Of a DNA stretch of 64,000 nt, positions 23,329 to 35,792 are shown in pieces. The notes under the pieces were generated by a model that worked only from the letters and a program-made list of their open reading frames with translations, did no database searches and was not told the origin of the DNA. Position 1 is the stretch's first letter, and each line of letters starts with the position of its first letter. Source of the stretch: Tubulanus polymorphus (taxonomy: Eukaryota; Nemertea; Palaeonemertea; Tubulaniformes; Tubulanidae); assembly GCF_964204645.1 (NCBI RefSeq), contig NC_134026.1, forward strand, positions 12,240,450-12,304,449, written 5' to 3'. A program made the translations under genes and the position numbers.

Positions 23329-24545
23329 TTATTGGCCAGGATCAGAGTGAGCTGGCAATTTCTTGGTATTATCCTTCAACAGAATCTCGTTTAAAACATT
23401 GTACATAGCTTTACAATCTGAACCCCCTGCGACTATTCTAGTGTTAAGGTGCTTTGCTTTCGCATTTGTAACTAGCCCATTATAGTGAGCCTTAGCGGCA
23501 CGAAAAATGTCGTAGTGGATTGTCAAATGAGCTTTGCGCCAAATATTTTCAGCATGTTTTGCTGACTTTGCCTGTACGTGATCAGGTGTAAACCACGGCT
23601 GAACTATTCTAGCAGGTACAAGACATTTGCGTGGTGGCGCATGACTGTCAATTATTTGACTTAAAGAAGTATCATAACAATGACACAGTTGAGCTACGTC
23701 AAGGTCCGTATCAGATGGTGGTAGCAACATGATATCCGATATAACAGCATCAGGATCAACACCGCGCAATTTCCTCACTACCACTTCATGCTTGACAGCT
23801 GATGGTTTCGGGAAATCTACGACACACACAATAAGATTGTGATCAGACACCACGGCCCTTCTACATATCCTTTTAAGAATATGACTGTCCTGCATAGTGA
23901 TAACTGCGTCTAAAGTGTGGAGTGATCGATGTGTCGGGAAAGTCACTGCGTCTAAAGTGTGGAGTGATCGATGTGTCGGGAAAGTCACATGTTGTACTAA
24001 ATTGAAGGAATCCAGTAAATTGTTGAATTTGACAGTTTCAGGAGAATGAACTTGGTCAAGATGGAAGTTGACATCCCCAACGAGTAGAATTTCACCGGAC
24101 TCAGACATAAGGTCAAGTAGAAAGGGTGAAACTTCTTGAAAGAACATAGACACTGTGAACTTGTTCTTTTTTGATGGTGGTGGCCTGTATAGAATAACTA
24201 AATGTAAAACACAGGATCCAAGACTAAATTTTGTAGCACAAGCTTCAAAGCAAGTCCCTGACAGATTGTAAGACCTCTTTTTCGACTTTCAGGCTGCTTT
24301 TAAATAAAAGACCAACTCCACCAAAACCGATATTTTTCGGACGAGGAAAATTAATGAAGTCATAGCCTGGAGCGCTAATCGCAGTTTTATAACAACTGTC
24401 CCGTTCAGCTGACGTAATCCAAGTTTCATTGAGGCAGAAAATATCCAGATCATGATTCTTGACTTCAATTAGTAGCTGGTCATATTTATTCCTAATGGAC
24501 TGAGCATTTAGGAAACCGAGGGTTAATCCTTTATGTGCAAACCCC
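23329..24545 (-). pseudogene. LINE APE endonuclease region
   Basis: Signature pieces are LGFLNAQSIRNKYDQLL, FCLNETW, GDVNFHLDQ and VVSDHNLIVC, in the usual endonuclease order. A stop or frame change lies near 24160-24250. A 42-bp exact tandem duplication (23903-23944, 23945-23986) repeats the 14-residue THRSLHTLDA block. The catalytic Asn and His surroundings (GDVNFH, SDHN) remain visible. Confidence 0.88.
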
Positions 24546-24690
24546 CAGGTATGTCCTTAACCACGTTTGCTACACCTGGTTGTAGTCCTTTTCAGAATGT
24601 TTAAATGTTTAAGCTTTTCACTGAGTTGAATGTCAGTAAGTGTGCCAGCATTCCTCAATTTATGCAAGTAATCGCTTGTGAATGATTGCA

Positions 24691-25103
24691 TGGTCATTTA
24701 CCATATCACAGTAATCAACAATCTACAGGCATTTATATATTGCTCTAATGAGAGACTTTGTCAGTTTTGTAACATGAATGTAGTAGAAGACGAATTTCAT
24801 GTACTCCTAATCTGCCCTTTCTACAGAGAAGAACGGGAGAGATTTATTCCGAGAAACATTCGCAGTAATCCTAATACTTCCAAATGTGTAAAATTTTTAA
24901 GTAAATCATGTAACATGAAAATCCTCCACCAGTACTTATATATAGTTCAAGTCAAAAGGGAGTCTGTTAATTTATAACTCTAAAGATACAATGTTATCTA
25001 TTATTTCCTGTACGCATAATCCTTGAATGCGGTTATCCGTCATCGTTGTACTAAATTTTGTTAATTATGTACTCCTCATAAAAGTATTCTACTTTGACAA
25101 TAA

Positions 25104-25140
<37 letters not shown>
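24691..25140 (+). mobile_element. LINE 3' fragment ending in (TA)n
   Basis: The frame includes NERLCQFCNMNVVEDEFHVLLICPFY, a CCHC-like C-terminal motif of LINE ORF2 proteins, then a stop, a short 3' untranslated segment with AATAAAG and a (TA)n tract (about 25109-25140). It lies head to head with the 21.6-24.7 kb LINE and belongs to a different family. Confidence 0.75.
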
Positions 25141-25143
<3 letters not shown>

Positions 25144-25374
25144 ACAACATGAGTGAGATCTCAAGGTCAGTAGTTCCAAAATTGATTCACAAAAAGGCCA
25201 GAAAACAGCATAAGAACAAACTCGAGCACGGAAGAACCTTCATCAGCACAGTCAGAACACATTCATAACAAATCGAGTACAGTCCAATTCAGACACCACC
25301 CATAGCTAACACGTTATTTCCAGCTATTAGGGGAGAAAAACAGGAGCAACACTCCAGCGCTACACTGTTGCCAC
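25141..25374. other. Unassigned intron 1 spacer
   Basis: No recognised feature. Confidence 0.4.
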
Positions 25375-26335
25375 CTGGACACCTGACCACAATCATAGAA
25401 CATGTCATGAACTACAACTTTGCAATTGATCATGGTGGCAAAATATGCCTAGGTACCAATATAATGAGGAAATACTAGATTATTCTACTATTCAACGCCC
25501 CCTGGTGACAATATAAAATAACTAACTTCCTTAAAACACACTACAATCACAGACGATGTCATGAGCCACAACTTTGCAATTGATTGTGGTAACAAAATAT
25601 GTATTGGTACAAATATAATATAGAAATACCAAGATATTGTATTATTCAACACCCCCTGGTGGCCATATACAAAAACCAATGAACTTGAAACTCGCCAAAC
25701 TCATAGAACACGTTATAAGCTACAACTTTCTAATTCATTGTCGTAACAAAATATGCTCAGGTATCAATTATTGTGGAAAAACTTTTTCCCACCTACGCAT
25801 GAGTATTGATGACACAAAGATGGCCGCCAATTGCATCATAATTGGCTGATCAAAAATACCTGTCTCAGGTATAAAACATCCCTTTCCAAAGAATACCCAT
25901 CAGCAATTGCAATGGCAAACCAGTAGGAAGCTACAGGACTCAAAATTCAGGCCAAAATTGACATTTTTGGGCACTTAAAAGGCCCTAGGACGACCATCTT
26001 GAGTCCGATCGACCCAATTTTTGTTATGCTGATGGGCCCTGGGGCAGGGGTTCAAATATATACGAAAGATCAAGGTAATTGATCAAGGCGTCTTCAAAAT
26101 TTCCCTCAAAAAGTTCAAAACATGTAAAAAGTGCTGATTTTGGCGAACAACTATGGCTGCCAGTCGGCCACCTTGATTCTGACAGGGCCAGTGTTTGGGC
26201 TGAACATGTGGCTAGGGTAGACAAATGTGTATCCTAAATATCAAGACATTACATTGGAGCGTCTTTAAAACTTCCCAAAATAACAGGATTACGTCTACGG
26301 ACGGACGACAGACGAAAAGTGAACGCTATAGCTAA
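25375..26335 (+). repeat. Family 1 copy: three monomers and 3' part
   Basis: Monomers start at about 25375, 25493 and 25646, each with CAACGCCCCCTGGTG. They are followed by the long 3' unit (GTGGAAAAACTTTTTCCCACC, GTATAAAACATCCCTTTCC, GGCCAGTGTTTGGGCTGAAC) and ACGACAGACGAAAAGTGAAC at 26306. The terminal hairpin is lost just before the TMEM127 donor region at 26421. Confidence 0.85.
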
Positions 26336-26421
26336 TACTTGCTTCCATCTACAGATGTCTAATGGACATACACTGCAAGTAAAATATGTACGTATAATAC
26401 CTAATATTCCGGTTATCTTAC

Positions 26422-26707
26422 CATGACTTCCATAGTTGTAAATAAGCACTGAGCTATCTTGGCTACCTTCCGAGGAGAATTCTCCAACGTGGAAAAACTG
26501 GAAGACACCGAGCGAATTTTTATCACACCCACCACCTTTCAAATAAATCCAGTGAGGTTCTGCCAGTGCCGTGCACAGGATAACAATTATAACCATGCTA
26601 CACGCTGCAGCCAAAAAGTTCCTTTCTTTATGCTTCATGTGACGTCTTCGGCTACCGACGCTGCGACGTTGCAGAGGGGAATCGAATCCGGGGAATTGTA
26701 CCGGCAT
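26422..26707 (-). CDS. TMEM127: TMEM127 homologue, first coding exon
   Basis: The chosen start is the ATG at 26707, not the in-frame ATG at 26740. A good acceptor (GCAAACTGTTAG) ends just upstream, so the exon would begin at 26709 with two untranslated bases. The human gene likewise has a non-coding first exon and an ATG near the start of exon 2. Residues 1-30 are basic (RRRHMKHKER). The first membrane segment follows at about 31-49 and runs into LCTALAEPHW, then GGGC. Human TMEM127 has LCTALAEPAW and GGTC here. The donor CATG|GTAAGA is at 26421, phase 1. The 5' untranslated exon and promoter must lie to the right of 26709. I could not place them. Confidence 0.94.
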
Positions 26708-27900
26708 TTCTAACAGTTTGCAAAAGCTTTTCCTAACCACGATACTTGTTTCTAAGGAAATATTATTTGAAACGCTTCCTCTACTGACATTTCATCGATA
26801 CGATTTCACATCTTGTCATTGCTATGCCATTGCAGTCAATCACAAAATCTGAAAATGTAAATCAACTATAATCAATAATACATTTGAAAGGCCAATTCCA
26901 AGAACATGTCTATCGCACTTTTGAGCCCAAACATCTACTTTTACTAAGTAGCCACTTGAGAACAATAAGCAATTACCGGTAACAATATTGGCTACTTTTC
27001 CAGCAGTATACAATTCAAAACAGTCACTCTGAAATAGTATTCCTTTCAATTTGGTTGGTTTTCTATACTGGCTGTTTCGAAGAGTCTACAATTGAAAAGT
27101 GACCATTTTAAAAGATCTGGTTTTTGAGTTGCTAAGAATCCCCTAAATCATATTACGCTCAACAAAATGACAATATCCAATAGGAAAACTATTGATTTAG
27201 ATAACATCATCATGGATTAAATCCATTAATACTAATATAGTGCCAGTCCTAATTTAGAATTTTGAAATTTGCGATTATAAAACATTCTGGTGCGTTCATA
27301 AATCTTTGATTTTGGAGAAAAGAATGACAAAAAACAAATTAGTCATTTAGGCTTAATTTGTTTTTAAGGATAGATGTGAGAGAGTATACAAATAAAATCA
27401 TATGCTCATAAAATGAATTACGTCCTATTTATCTCATTATCTGGATGACGACTACAAAAAATATTTTTTTTTAATGTATTGAATGTACTTAGAATTAACC
27501 TTGAATTTATTGTTTATTTCGATTCAAACGATTTTCAAGTAATCCATGTGATGTTCACTTTGTCACGCTGTATGTTCGTTAATGAATATTGAATCCTTTT
27601 ATAGCTTGCTATAAGTGATACCCCTCAGGGATGAAAATAGGAAAATCCGCGGAAATTATGAAAAATCATTAACTTACCCTTACTGACAACACAACTCTTC
27701 CTGCCGCTGTAATGGGCAGAATGCGAGCACTAACGAAACAAAATGGGAGTTTGGCCTGAGGTATTCAGAAAAACTGTGGATGCATGTTATCAGGAAACCC
27801 ATTTTTACCACGGGTACTTGAACATGGGTGTTGATAATGGAAAACATTTAATAATTTGGAACGAAAAACCCTTCGATCGAACAATATACTTGTTTGAACA
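26708..27900. other. Region upstream of TMEM127 first coding exon
   Basis: AT-rich. The 5' untranslated exon and promoter of TMEM127 should be here or further right, but I see no CpG-rich block or clear TATA context. No other gene. Confidence 0.4.
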
Positions 27901-27904
27901 AAAC

Positions 27905-28616
27905 ACTTAACACCCCCCTGGTGGCCATATACAAAAACCAATGCCCTTGAAACTCACCAATATCATAGAACACGTTATGAGCTACAACTTTCCAATTGAT
28001 TGTGGTAACAAAATATGCTTAGGTATGAATATAGTGTGGAAAAACTTTTTCCCACCTCTGCGAATCAGTACTGATGACACCAAGATGGCCATCAATTGCG
28101 TCATAATTGGCTGATCAAAAATATCTGTCTCAGGTATAAAACATCCCTTTCCAAAGAATACCCATCACAAATTGCAATGAGAAATAGTAAACCAGTAAAA
28201 AGCTACAGGACTCAGAATTCGGGCCAAAATTGACATTTTTGGGCACTAAATAGCCTAGGTCATAGGACGGCCATCTTGAGTCCGGTAGACCCAATTTTTC
28301 TTATGCTGATGGGCCCTTGGGGGATTCAAATAGGCCTATATCCAAAAGATCAAGTTTCCTCAAAAAGTTCAAAAATGTGTAATAAGTGCTGATTTTTGCG
28401 AACAACAATGGCTGTCAGTCGGCCATCTTGATTCTGGCAGGGCCAGTTTTTGGGGTGAAGATATGGCTAGGGTAGATACATGTGTAACCCAAATATCCAG
28501 ACATTAAATTGAAGCGTCTTTAAAACTTCCCACAAAAACTGGATTCCGTCTACAGACGGACGATGGACGAAAAGTGAACGCAATAGCCAGTTGGGACTAA
28601 AGTCAGAAGTGGGCTA
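27905..28616 (+). repeat. Family 1 copy: one monomer plus complete 3' part
   Basis: It begins at a monomer (ACACCCCCCTGGTGGCCATA) and continues through the 3' unit to GTGGGCTA at 28616. A TA follows the hairpin, as in other copies. Confidence 0.85.
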
Positions 28617-28904
28617 AAAATGTGGTTTATTAGAATAGACTTAGTTGAATGGTAGAAAATTTCAGGAATTCTTTTTGAAAGTTTTGATTTCCCGAATTCT
28701 GGAAATTTCCGGATGTCTGGCAACACTGACCATGTCTACTTGGGAAGGGGTCTCAAATGCTCAGCAATTTAACAATTTCAATTTTCAACGTCCAGTGTTG
28801 CCAGCACCTAGCTATATTTCTGGATATCAAATCATGGGTGAGAACACTGACCTATAAAATCAGCGGTATTTTTCTTGAGTTACACATGCAAACCAGCACT
28901 TCGG

Positions 28905-29193
28905 AAAGATGGGGTCCCTAGGTCTGCCACCCTTTAAAACTGCAAATGGTATGACGAACCAGCCAATTACAAAGTTAGTGTCTCTGGAAATTAATTGTGA
29001 ATTGAACTCATTTGTTTCAGCACAGGAAATTCAGGATCAATCATCGATGGATATGCAGGAGGATGTAAGTCAGGTCCAAGTTAACTCTTGTCGCACTAGA
29101 AGGAAAGCTGCAGGGGATGCACTGGAGCGCATCCGACATATTTATTTTAGAAATGATACTTCTCGTGCCTCAGAGGAAGAACGAGGAGAGTAA
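28905..29193 (+). pseudogene. BEL/Pao pol C-terminal scrap
   Basis: The frame reads ANGMTNQPITKLVSLEINCE and ends TRRKAAGDALERIRHIYF before a stop at 29191. The first part corresponds to the R.TNRPI.KL..LEV block that closes BEL pol (compare RPINKLYYLEV in the element at 10.7-11.2 kb). The rest of that element is gone. Confidence 0.65.
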
Positions 29194-30221
29194 GCAATAA
29201 TTAGTGTTGCGTAATAAGCAAGTGCTTAATTATGTTTCTATGTGGTCAAGCATGATCATCAACGTGGAATGGATGGAAATTGGCGGTTTATTTGCAACTT
29301 ACAGACATCTCAATTCAACGTGACTGTAAAAATTTCAACTGATGTTTTCTCTCTTTTTTCTCATCTCGTAGATCATGCCCCGGTGAATGTCAGAAATCGA
29401 TATTAGTTCGGTGGTTTTCAATCTTAGATTTATATTCATAATGTATAGGTACAACAGTACTAACTCATGGTAGTATGAACTTATCCTCTAGCCTGTTATT
29501 CAACTGACAATAGTTTTCATATCAGGTTATTCAAAGTTTTCAGGATTAAATGTATTCGAATTAGGTCGTGTATATCAATTTGCAACTGAACAATTCAAAA
29601 CTTGGCTTATAAAAGTCTGACTATTCTGTAATAAAATCAGTTCTACATATGTTAACAACCAGAGTTGCCTTCTGTCTGTCTGTCTGTCCGTCTTCACCGC
29701 CGCCTAAGGAAGAGGGTTACAGTCAGCCACCACACCACAAAAAACTTTGTTTTTCAATCTAAAACTAAAACTTTTATTTATATGACACTTACTTGTGATA
29801 TTACAGTGAGGCCTATCCTATTCCATCCGACTGTGAGAGACTATCAATTTGTGAAATGTCTTTAAGTAATATAAAAGACAAGGTAGATGACGAGGAATGA
29901 GCAGAAGGGAAAAACTTTACCGCAACACTAGGTCACACAGGCACCAAGTATTTCCCTTCAATCTTCGCATGTAGCAGGATTTCTTTATGACATAACTTAG
30001 CCGGCTGTATGACATTCGGTGACCTTGTGTTGCCGTCTGAACGCCTTTTAAGTTTTTCCTATGTGCTCACGCTTCGTCAACTGCCTTGTCTTTTATGATA
30101 CTGTAGACATTTCAACAAATTTGATAGTGTCACATATGCCTAATCGATGTGATAGTAGGATATATCGGTGTCATATCACATGTCATATAGGGCTAAAATA
30201 GACGTTTTGATTTTAGATTGA
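29194..30221. other. Intergenic stretch without a gene
   Basis: Contains a CTGT microsatellite (29674-29695). Nothing else supported. Confidence 0.4.
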
Positions 30222-31600
30222 ACTAGGGGTCCAGGGACACCATGCCCACTGGGAAGTGGTTTCAAATGCTCAACAATCTAACTATTTCAATATTCAACGC
30301 CCCCTGGTGACCATATACAAAAACCAATGACCTTGAAACTTACTACAATCATGGGACATGCCAGCAGTTACGATTTTGTAATTGATTGTGAATAACAAAA
30401 TGTAAAAACCCAATGATCTTGAAACTCACCACAATCATAGAACATGTCATGAGCCACAACTTTGCAATAGATCGTGGCAACAAAATATGTCTAGGTACAA
30501 ATATAATCAGGAAATACAAAGAAATTCAACAATTAAATGCCCCCTGGTGACCATATAGAATAACAAATGTCCTTAAAAACTCACCATACTTATAGCCGAT
30601 GTCATGAGCTACAACTTTGCAATTGATTGTGGTGTAACAAAATATACGGGTACAAATATAATATAGAAATACAAAGTTATTGCATTATTCAACGCCCCTG
30701 ATGGCCATATACAAAAAGCTTAGCAATGACCTTGAAACTCACCAATATTATAGAATGAGCTAAAACTTTCCAATCTATTGCCCAGAGATGAGAACGCCGA
30801 CCTTTGAAATACGCGGCCTTTTACACGCTACTGTAAAGACTTACACACGCTAACAAGGTGATGGCTCAGCCGTCAGCACTCATGAGCACCGAAGGTGCAA
30901 AGCAACGTAGGGGGTGTTTAGGGGCCCTCCCCCAAGAAAATTCTAGAAATTAAAAGTGTTTTCCGAGCACTTAAAGCGATCTTGAACCCATGAATGACTA
31001 TCATATTTTGGAAGGTAATGGCTAATTCCAATGAGGCACATCCTCAGTCTATAACAATCAGCATCTCATGCATTACACGTCGAGCCCTGAATTATTGCAT
31101 TTAAAATGCACCGATGAATGCTCACTAAAAATCATCACAAAGTCAGTATAATATCTGAAGGCGTTCACCATGTATGCGCGCGGCAACAGTAGTAGGCCTA
31201 TATACATTACTACTGTTGCCAAGCGCGTGTCTGTCTGCAACCAATCGTTACAATACATACACATCGAAGTAGATACAAAATCAGTGTTGCAATAAATACG
31301 CATTGAAATGCAATAGGCCTACGCGGTAAAACAGGCCCTGAATGCTTTTACGGTTCACCCGATTACCAATCGCGCTGGGCTAGCTGAGTGACTGAGACCA
31401 TCATCAATCGGATCCACGGGGAATTCTCATCTCTGATTGTGGTAACAAAATGTGCTTAGGTATCATTATAATGTGGAAAAACTTTTTTCCACCTACGAAT
31501 GAGTACTGATGACATCAAGATGGACGCCAATTGCGTCATAATTGGCAGATAAAAAAAAAATGCCTCAGGTATAAAAGATCCATTTCCAACAGAAAACCCT
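30222..31600 (+). repeat. Family 1 copy split by an inserted element
   Basis: The 5' end ACTAGGGGTCCAGGGACACC at 30222 is followed by three or four monomers to 30782. The copy resumes at 31436 with ATTGTGGTAACAAAATG and runs to about 31600, where it decays. Confidence 0.85.
30783..31435. mobile_element. Inverted-repeat element (CAGAGATGAGAA ends) inside family 1
   Basis: CAGAGATGAGAACGCC at the left and (rc) CAGAGATGAGAATTCC at the right delimit 653 bp that splits a family 1 monomer. The interior has a hairpin, GGCAACAGTAGTA/TACTACTGTTGCC (about 31181-31222). CAGAG-type ends suggest hAT; the target duplication is not clear. Confidence 0.7.
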
Positions 31601-31739
31601 AATAAATTATTTGTGGGATTATGTGGGATTGCAAATTTTTGGGGAATTGTGAGAAATGGCGATTGGGTATCAGGTCGACCGGGCATTAAGTACCGTGGCT
31701 GCCACTCGATCTCTCTTGAGTCCGGGTTAAAGTAGACAT

Positions 31740-31906
31740 TGTCATTTGAAATGGCAATAGGCTTGTTTATGTTATTCTGTATGAATTACACATGTGTTTT
31801 GTATGTTGTGTTTCCTATTTTCAAATTTGTAACTTTATTGAATTTGGGAATCTTTTCTTATGTGTAATGACAAACATAAGTATCAATAAAGAATTGAATT
31901 GAATTG
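31740..31906 (+). mobile_element. LINE 3' end with (ATTGA)n tail
   Basis: A non-coding segment ends TATCAATAAAGAATTGAATTG, a typical 3' end of CR1/L2-like LINEs with short tail repeats. The coding part is absent. Confidence 0.55.
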
Positions 31907-32539
31907 CCACCTGAAACACATATCATCAGAGGACGCAGAGCCTTATACGACAGCTATGCTATTATAAATTGCTAATCGGGATCGTTCTCATACCCGGCCC
32001 TAATATCGAACATATTTTCTAAAACATTTTAATATTGAAATCATATGTTTACACATTTTTATATTGATAGCTAGTAGCCGCCAATAAAATTCAGGCCAGT
32101 AATACACAGATTGTACATAGCTTCGTCATTCCACAGGCATACCCATTCAGGTTCTTACTTTTATATCAAACTTCCACATCGTGTAGGTATACATCCGCCA
32201 TCTAACCGGATAATCCGATTTACTTATCATTTCTATTTATGCCTGTCGCTTCTGATATAATCATACAACCATTTCTATCACAATACGACTTCTAATGATA
32301 TTCAGTGCAATATAACATTTCGACGTTCAAATAGAGTTCATTACATAATCACAGCTCATTATATATTCACAGGGAGCCATTCTACATCTTAGTCAATAAT
32401 ATTTTGCCAAATAGCTTGTATATGTACACATAGACCTGTGACGTTTGGCACATCGATTTAGGGTTGTCGTTAGTAAAATGACGCTGAATGGTTAACATTG
32501 TTTAAGTTTCATAATGGTAACATCATATAAGTCGTAAAA
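31907..32539. other. Unassigned intergenic stretch
   Basis: No feature that I can support. Confidence 0.4.
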
Positions 32540-32762
32540 AAATGTGTAAAAAGTGCTGATTTTACTGAGGCCTCTTGATTCTGATAGGGCCAGTTTTTGA
32601 GCTGAAGATGTGTCCAGGGTGGATACATGTGTAACCCAAATATCAAGACATTCTATTGAAGCGTCTTAAAAACTTCCCAAAATAACTGGATTCTATGGAT
32701 GGACGAATGACGGACGAAAAGTGAACGCAATAGCCCGCGGGGACTTAAGTCCCAAGTGGGCT
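32540..32762 (+). repeat. Family 1 3' end, left outer arm
   Basis: From AAAAATGTGTAAAAAGTGCT to GACTTAAGTCCC and GTGGGCTA, including the terminal hairpin. The partner is at 40714-40832 on the other strand. Confidence 0.85.
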
Positions 32763-33059
32763 AAAAAGTTATTCCACTTGATTTATTATAGGACGAATAG
32801 CTTAAAGCTACAAGTGTATAACAGGAAAAATTTATTCACATTTCTACGCAAGTATCCTAATTCAACTTGACTTGAGCACATCAAATCTGACCTAGCTATT
32901 GTCTGTCACACCTGCTCTCTGTGCGAGGTTTTGGTCTGTAATTTTGTTAATAATCAGTTCATCTCTAAATATTATGCATCAATTTGTTCAGTAAGGAATT
33001 TGCATTCAAAAATAAATCATGAAGTGGAATAGATTTGTCTATATTTCATTTATCAGCAA

Positions 33060-33231
33060 TAGTTTACCTAGCATACGCTCGCGTAATGCTGAAAAACGGC
33101 TTTTATGGCCCATCACGAGGCACCACTTACTGTATTTTGATATGCTAATGAGCAGGTGATGATGTCACTGTAACGTATCCGAGTGTCCGCGGAGCAGATT
33201 TTTCAGCATTACGCGAGTGTATGCTGAGTAA
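33060..33231. mobile_element. Small MITE with 37-bp inverted ends
   Basis: AGTTTACCTAGCATACGCTC at the left has an inverted partner at the right (rc AGTTTACTCAGCATACACTC). Both continue GCGTAATGCTGAAAAA. The mirror copy is at about 40246-40413. Confidence 0.8.
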
Positions 33232-33269
33232 ACTATCGCTCATAAATGAAAACAAAAACAACTTTAGTA

Positions 33270-34522
33270 ACAAGGGGTCCTGGGACACCATACCCACTTA
33301 GGAAGTGGTTTCAAATGCTCAACAATCTAACGATTTCAATATTCAACGCACCCTTGTGACCATACACAAAAACCAATGAACTTGAAACTTACCTGTATCA
33401 TAGAACATGTCAGCAGCTATGATTTTTCATATTCAATTGTGATAACAAAATACGTCTCAATTTACCAATTTAATATGGAAATAAAAAGTAATTCTACTAT
33501 TCAATGCCCCCTGGTGACCACATGCAAAATCCAATGACCCTGAAACTCACCACAATCATAGAACATGTCTTGAACTACAACTTTGCAATTGATCATGGAA
33601 ACAAAATATGCCTAGGTACCAATCTTAAAAGGAAATACTAAGTTATTCTACTATTCAACGCCCCCTGGTGACCATATAGAATAATTAATGTTCTTGAAAC
33701 TCACCACGATCATAGACGATGTCATGAGCTACAACATTGCAATTGATTGTGGTAACAAAATATGCATTGGTAGAATTATAATATAGAAATACTAAGATAT
33801 TGTATAATTCAACGCCCCCTGGTGGCCATTAACAAAAACGAATGACCTTGAAACTCACCACAAGCGTAGAACACGTTATAGCCCTAAGCTACACTTTCAT
33901 TATGGTACAAAATATGTTTAGGTATCAATATAATGTCGAAATACTTTTTCCCACCTACAAATGAGTACTGATGACACCAAGATGGCCGCCAATTGCGTCA
34001 TATTTGGCTGATCCAAAATACCGGTCTCAGGTATAAAACATCCCTTTCCAAAGAATACCCATCAGCAATTGCAATGAGAAATCGCAGACTAGTAGGAAGC
34101 TGCAGGACTCTGAATTCTGTCCAAAATTGACTTTTTTGGGCACTAAAAGGTCATAGGACGGCCTTCTTGAGTCCGATCCACCCAATTTGTTATGCTGATG
34201 GGCCCTTGGGGAAATCATATATATACGAAAGATCAAGGTAATTGATCAAAGCGTCAAAATTTCCCTCAAAAAGTTCAAAAACATAGAAAGTGCTGATTTT
34301 GGCGAACAACAATGGCTGCAAGTCGGCCATCTTGATTCTGACAGGGCCAGTTTTTGGGCTGAAGATATGTCTAGGGTAGATACATGTGTAACCCAAATAT
34401 TAAGACATCAACTTGAAGGGTCTTCAAAACTTCCCAAAATAACTGGATTTCGCCTATGGACGGACGGACGATGGACGAACAGTGAATGCAATAGCCCGCT
34501 GGGACTAAAGTCCCAAGTGGGC
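33270..34522 (+). repeat. Family 1 (pearl/HINE-like), full-length copy
   Basis: The 5' end (ACAAGGGGTCCTGGGACACC) carries CCCACTT near its start. Monomers of about 160 bp with CAACGCCCCCTGGTG follow, then the unique 3' unit. A hairpin (GCCCGCTGGGACT/AGTCCCAAGTGGGC) ends the copy directly before TA. The 3' terminus is an inverted match to the 5' sub-terminal CCCACTTGGGA, as in Helentron/HINE asymmetric terminal repeats. Non-coding. This copy is the reference for the others in the window. Confidence 0.85.
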
Positions 34523-34529
34523 TAAACTG

Positions 34530-35406
34530 AACGTAGCGTCTTCTCACTTAAAAAAATTGTTGGTTTGACACATAAGTTCGATTTTCGACCGCTGTGGCGC
34601 TATACAACATTGGACAAAAAAGAAACTTTCTACCACCCTTTGCCGGCTCAAGTCCGATATACGTCGAAATAGAGCGCTATGCGTAGTCAATTGAGTAAAT
34701 CGGCTGTTTATCTGTAATTGGGGTCGGCAGGTAGACACTACATGCAATACGTCGTGAACTGTCGATGTGAGCATTCCTTTACTTTTGCACCGTACAGTAT
34801 CTAAGTCTATGACACTCTCGTTGTTTTATATTTATTTTTGTATGAGGAATCGACTGGAACAAATTGTTTTCAAAAATCATATTACAATAAAATTATGCTG
34901 TTATAATTCTTGGTATTGTTTCAAATTATTTTATTCATGTCTTTTGCTTGCGCCTGCCACCGGTTTTTAGAGGTTTTTTGGAAAAAAATCTCAAAGTGTA
35001 AAACAATATTGGGCCCGATATTGTTTGCCGACTTGTAATCGATTTTGAGGATTACAACCACGTGAAGATCTCAAACACAAACAAATTGGTCTCAAAGGAA
35101 ATTCAAAGAAAAAACTTCATTATTTACAAATAAAAACGTCTACCCGGTAGGTCAGGTTTCACTTATATCATCATGTTATCGGTTTCAAAAATCGCGTATG
35201 CATCTTCAAAGATCATCCGCAGTATGAACTAATTCAGAATATAGTTTTCAGACGTACCGTAACACTGGTTCTGATGATGATACTGAACTGGCCTGAACAG
35301 AACTATGTATTCATCCTGCCGTTATTGTAATAAATATATGTTGCGCACCGACAATCATTTATCGGGTTTTTAATCGGCTCGTTTTACTCTGTTGCAGTCT
35401 TTGGGA
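34530..35406. repeat. Inner palindrome arm, left (about 875 bp)
   Basis: It starts CTGAACGTAGCGTCTTCTCA and is repeated inverted at 36247-37130. Its outer 120 bp (CGATTTTCGACCGC, GGCGCTATAC, AAACTTTCTACC) also form the ends of the element at 53768-55085. A short piece (CGACGTATATCGGACTTG) recurs at 45420. It is therefore probably the long inverted end of a fold-back transposon. No protein recognised in the conserved 67-codon frame at 34767-34970. Confidence 0.8.
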
Positions 35407-35455
35407 ATTATGTAGGCATATATATCTCACTTCATTTTTTGTTCATCGCAATATA

Positions 35456-35593
35456 GGGGCCGGTTGCACAGTCACTGCTTACATTTAAGATCAGTCTTAC
35501 ACCATCTTAGTTCTCTAGCCAATCAAACAACTTGACACAAGTCTTAAGAATCAAGACCACTTTTGGTGTCAAACCACCACTGCGCAACTGGCA
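35456..35593. mobile_element. MITE, GGGGCCGGTTGCACA end
   Basis: GGGGCCGGTTGCACAGT and (rc) GTGCCAGTTGCGCAGT bound about 138 bp in the palindrome's central loop. The start matches the MITE at 47000. Confidence 0.65.
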
Positions 35594-35792
35594 CTGGACA
35601 TATCTAGCTTTTTAATCCTTGGACGTCAGTCATCCCAAAATTTGAGCTAAGGGCGCTTTTTAAGAATGTCTGGGGCCAAACTGCCCCTTCCATGCCCTGA
35701 AACCTGTACCGGCACACAATACGCTTTTCCTTGTTTATGTAATGCACTGTCTGTGGACATGATAGCAGTTGATGATATCGTTCACGCATTAA

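Larger units (their letters stand above)
21566..24690 (-). mobile_element. CR1/L2-like LINE, broken, sense to TMEM127 in intron 1
   Basis: On the minus strand: an N-terminal segment (LRNAGTLTDIQLSEKL), an APE endonuclease, reverse transcriptase, a C-terminal tail of the LQLIQNRAARLV...LHWLPDQQRIDYK type, and a 3' end with GCTATATAAATGTGACATT running into an (ATT)n tail (about 21570-21611). That tail style is common in L2/CR1 relatives. Several frameshifts and stops interrupt it. It is nearly full length for ORF2. Confidence 0.9.

Noticed and set aside
26708-26740. Upstream ATG at 26740 as TMEM127 start
   Set aside because: A good splice acceptor lies between it and the ATG at 26707, and the family starts in the second exon.
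34767-34970. 67-codon frame conserved in both palindrome arms
   Set aside because: Conservation follows from the recent inverted duplication; no coding-type substitution pattern and no homologue recognised.
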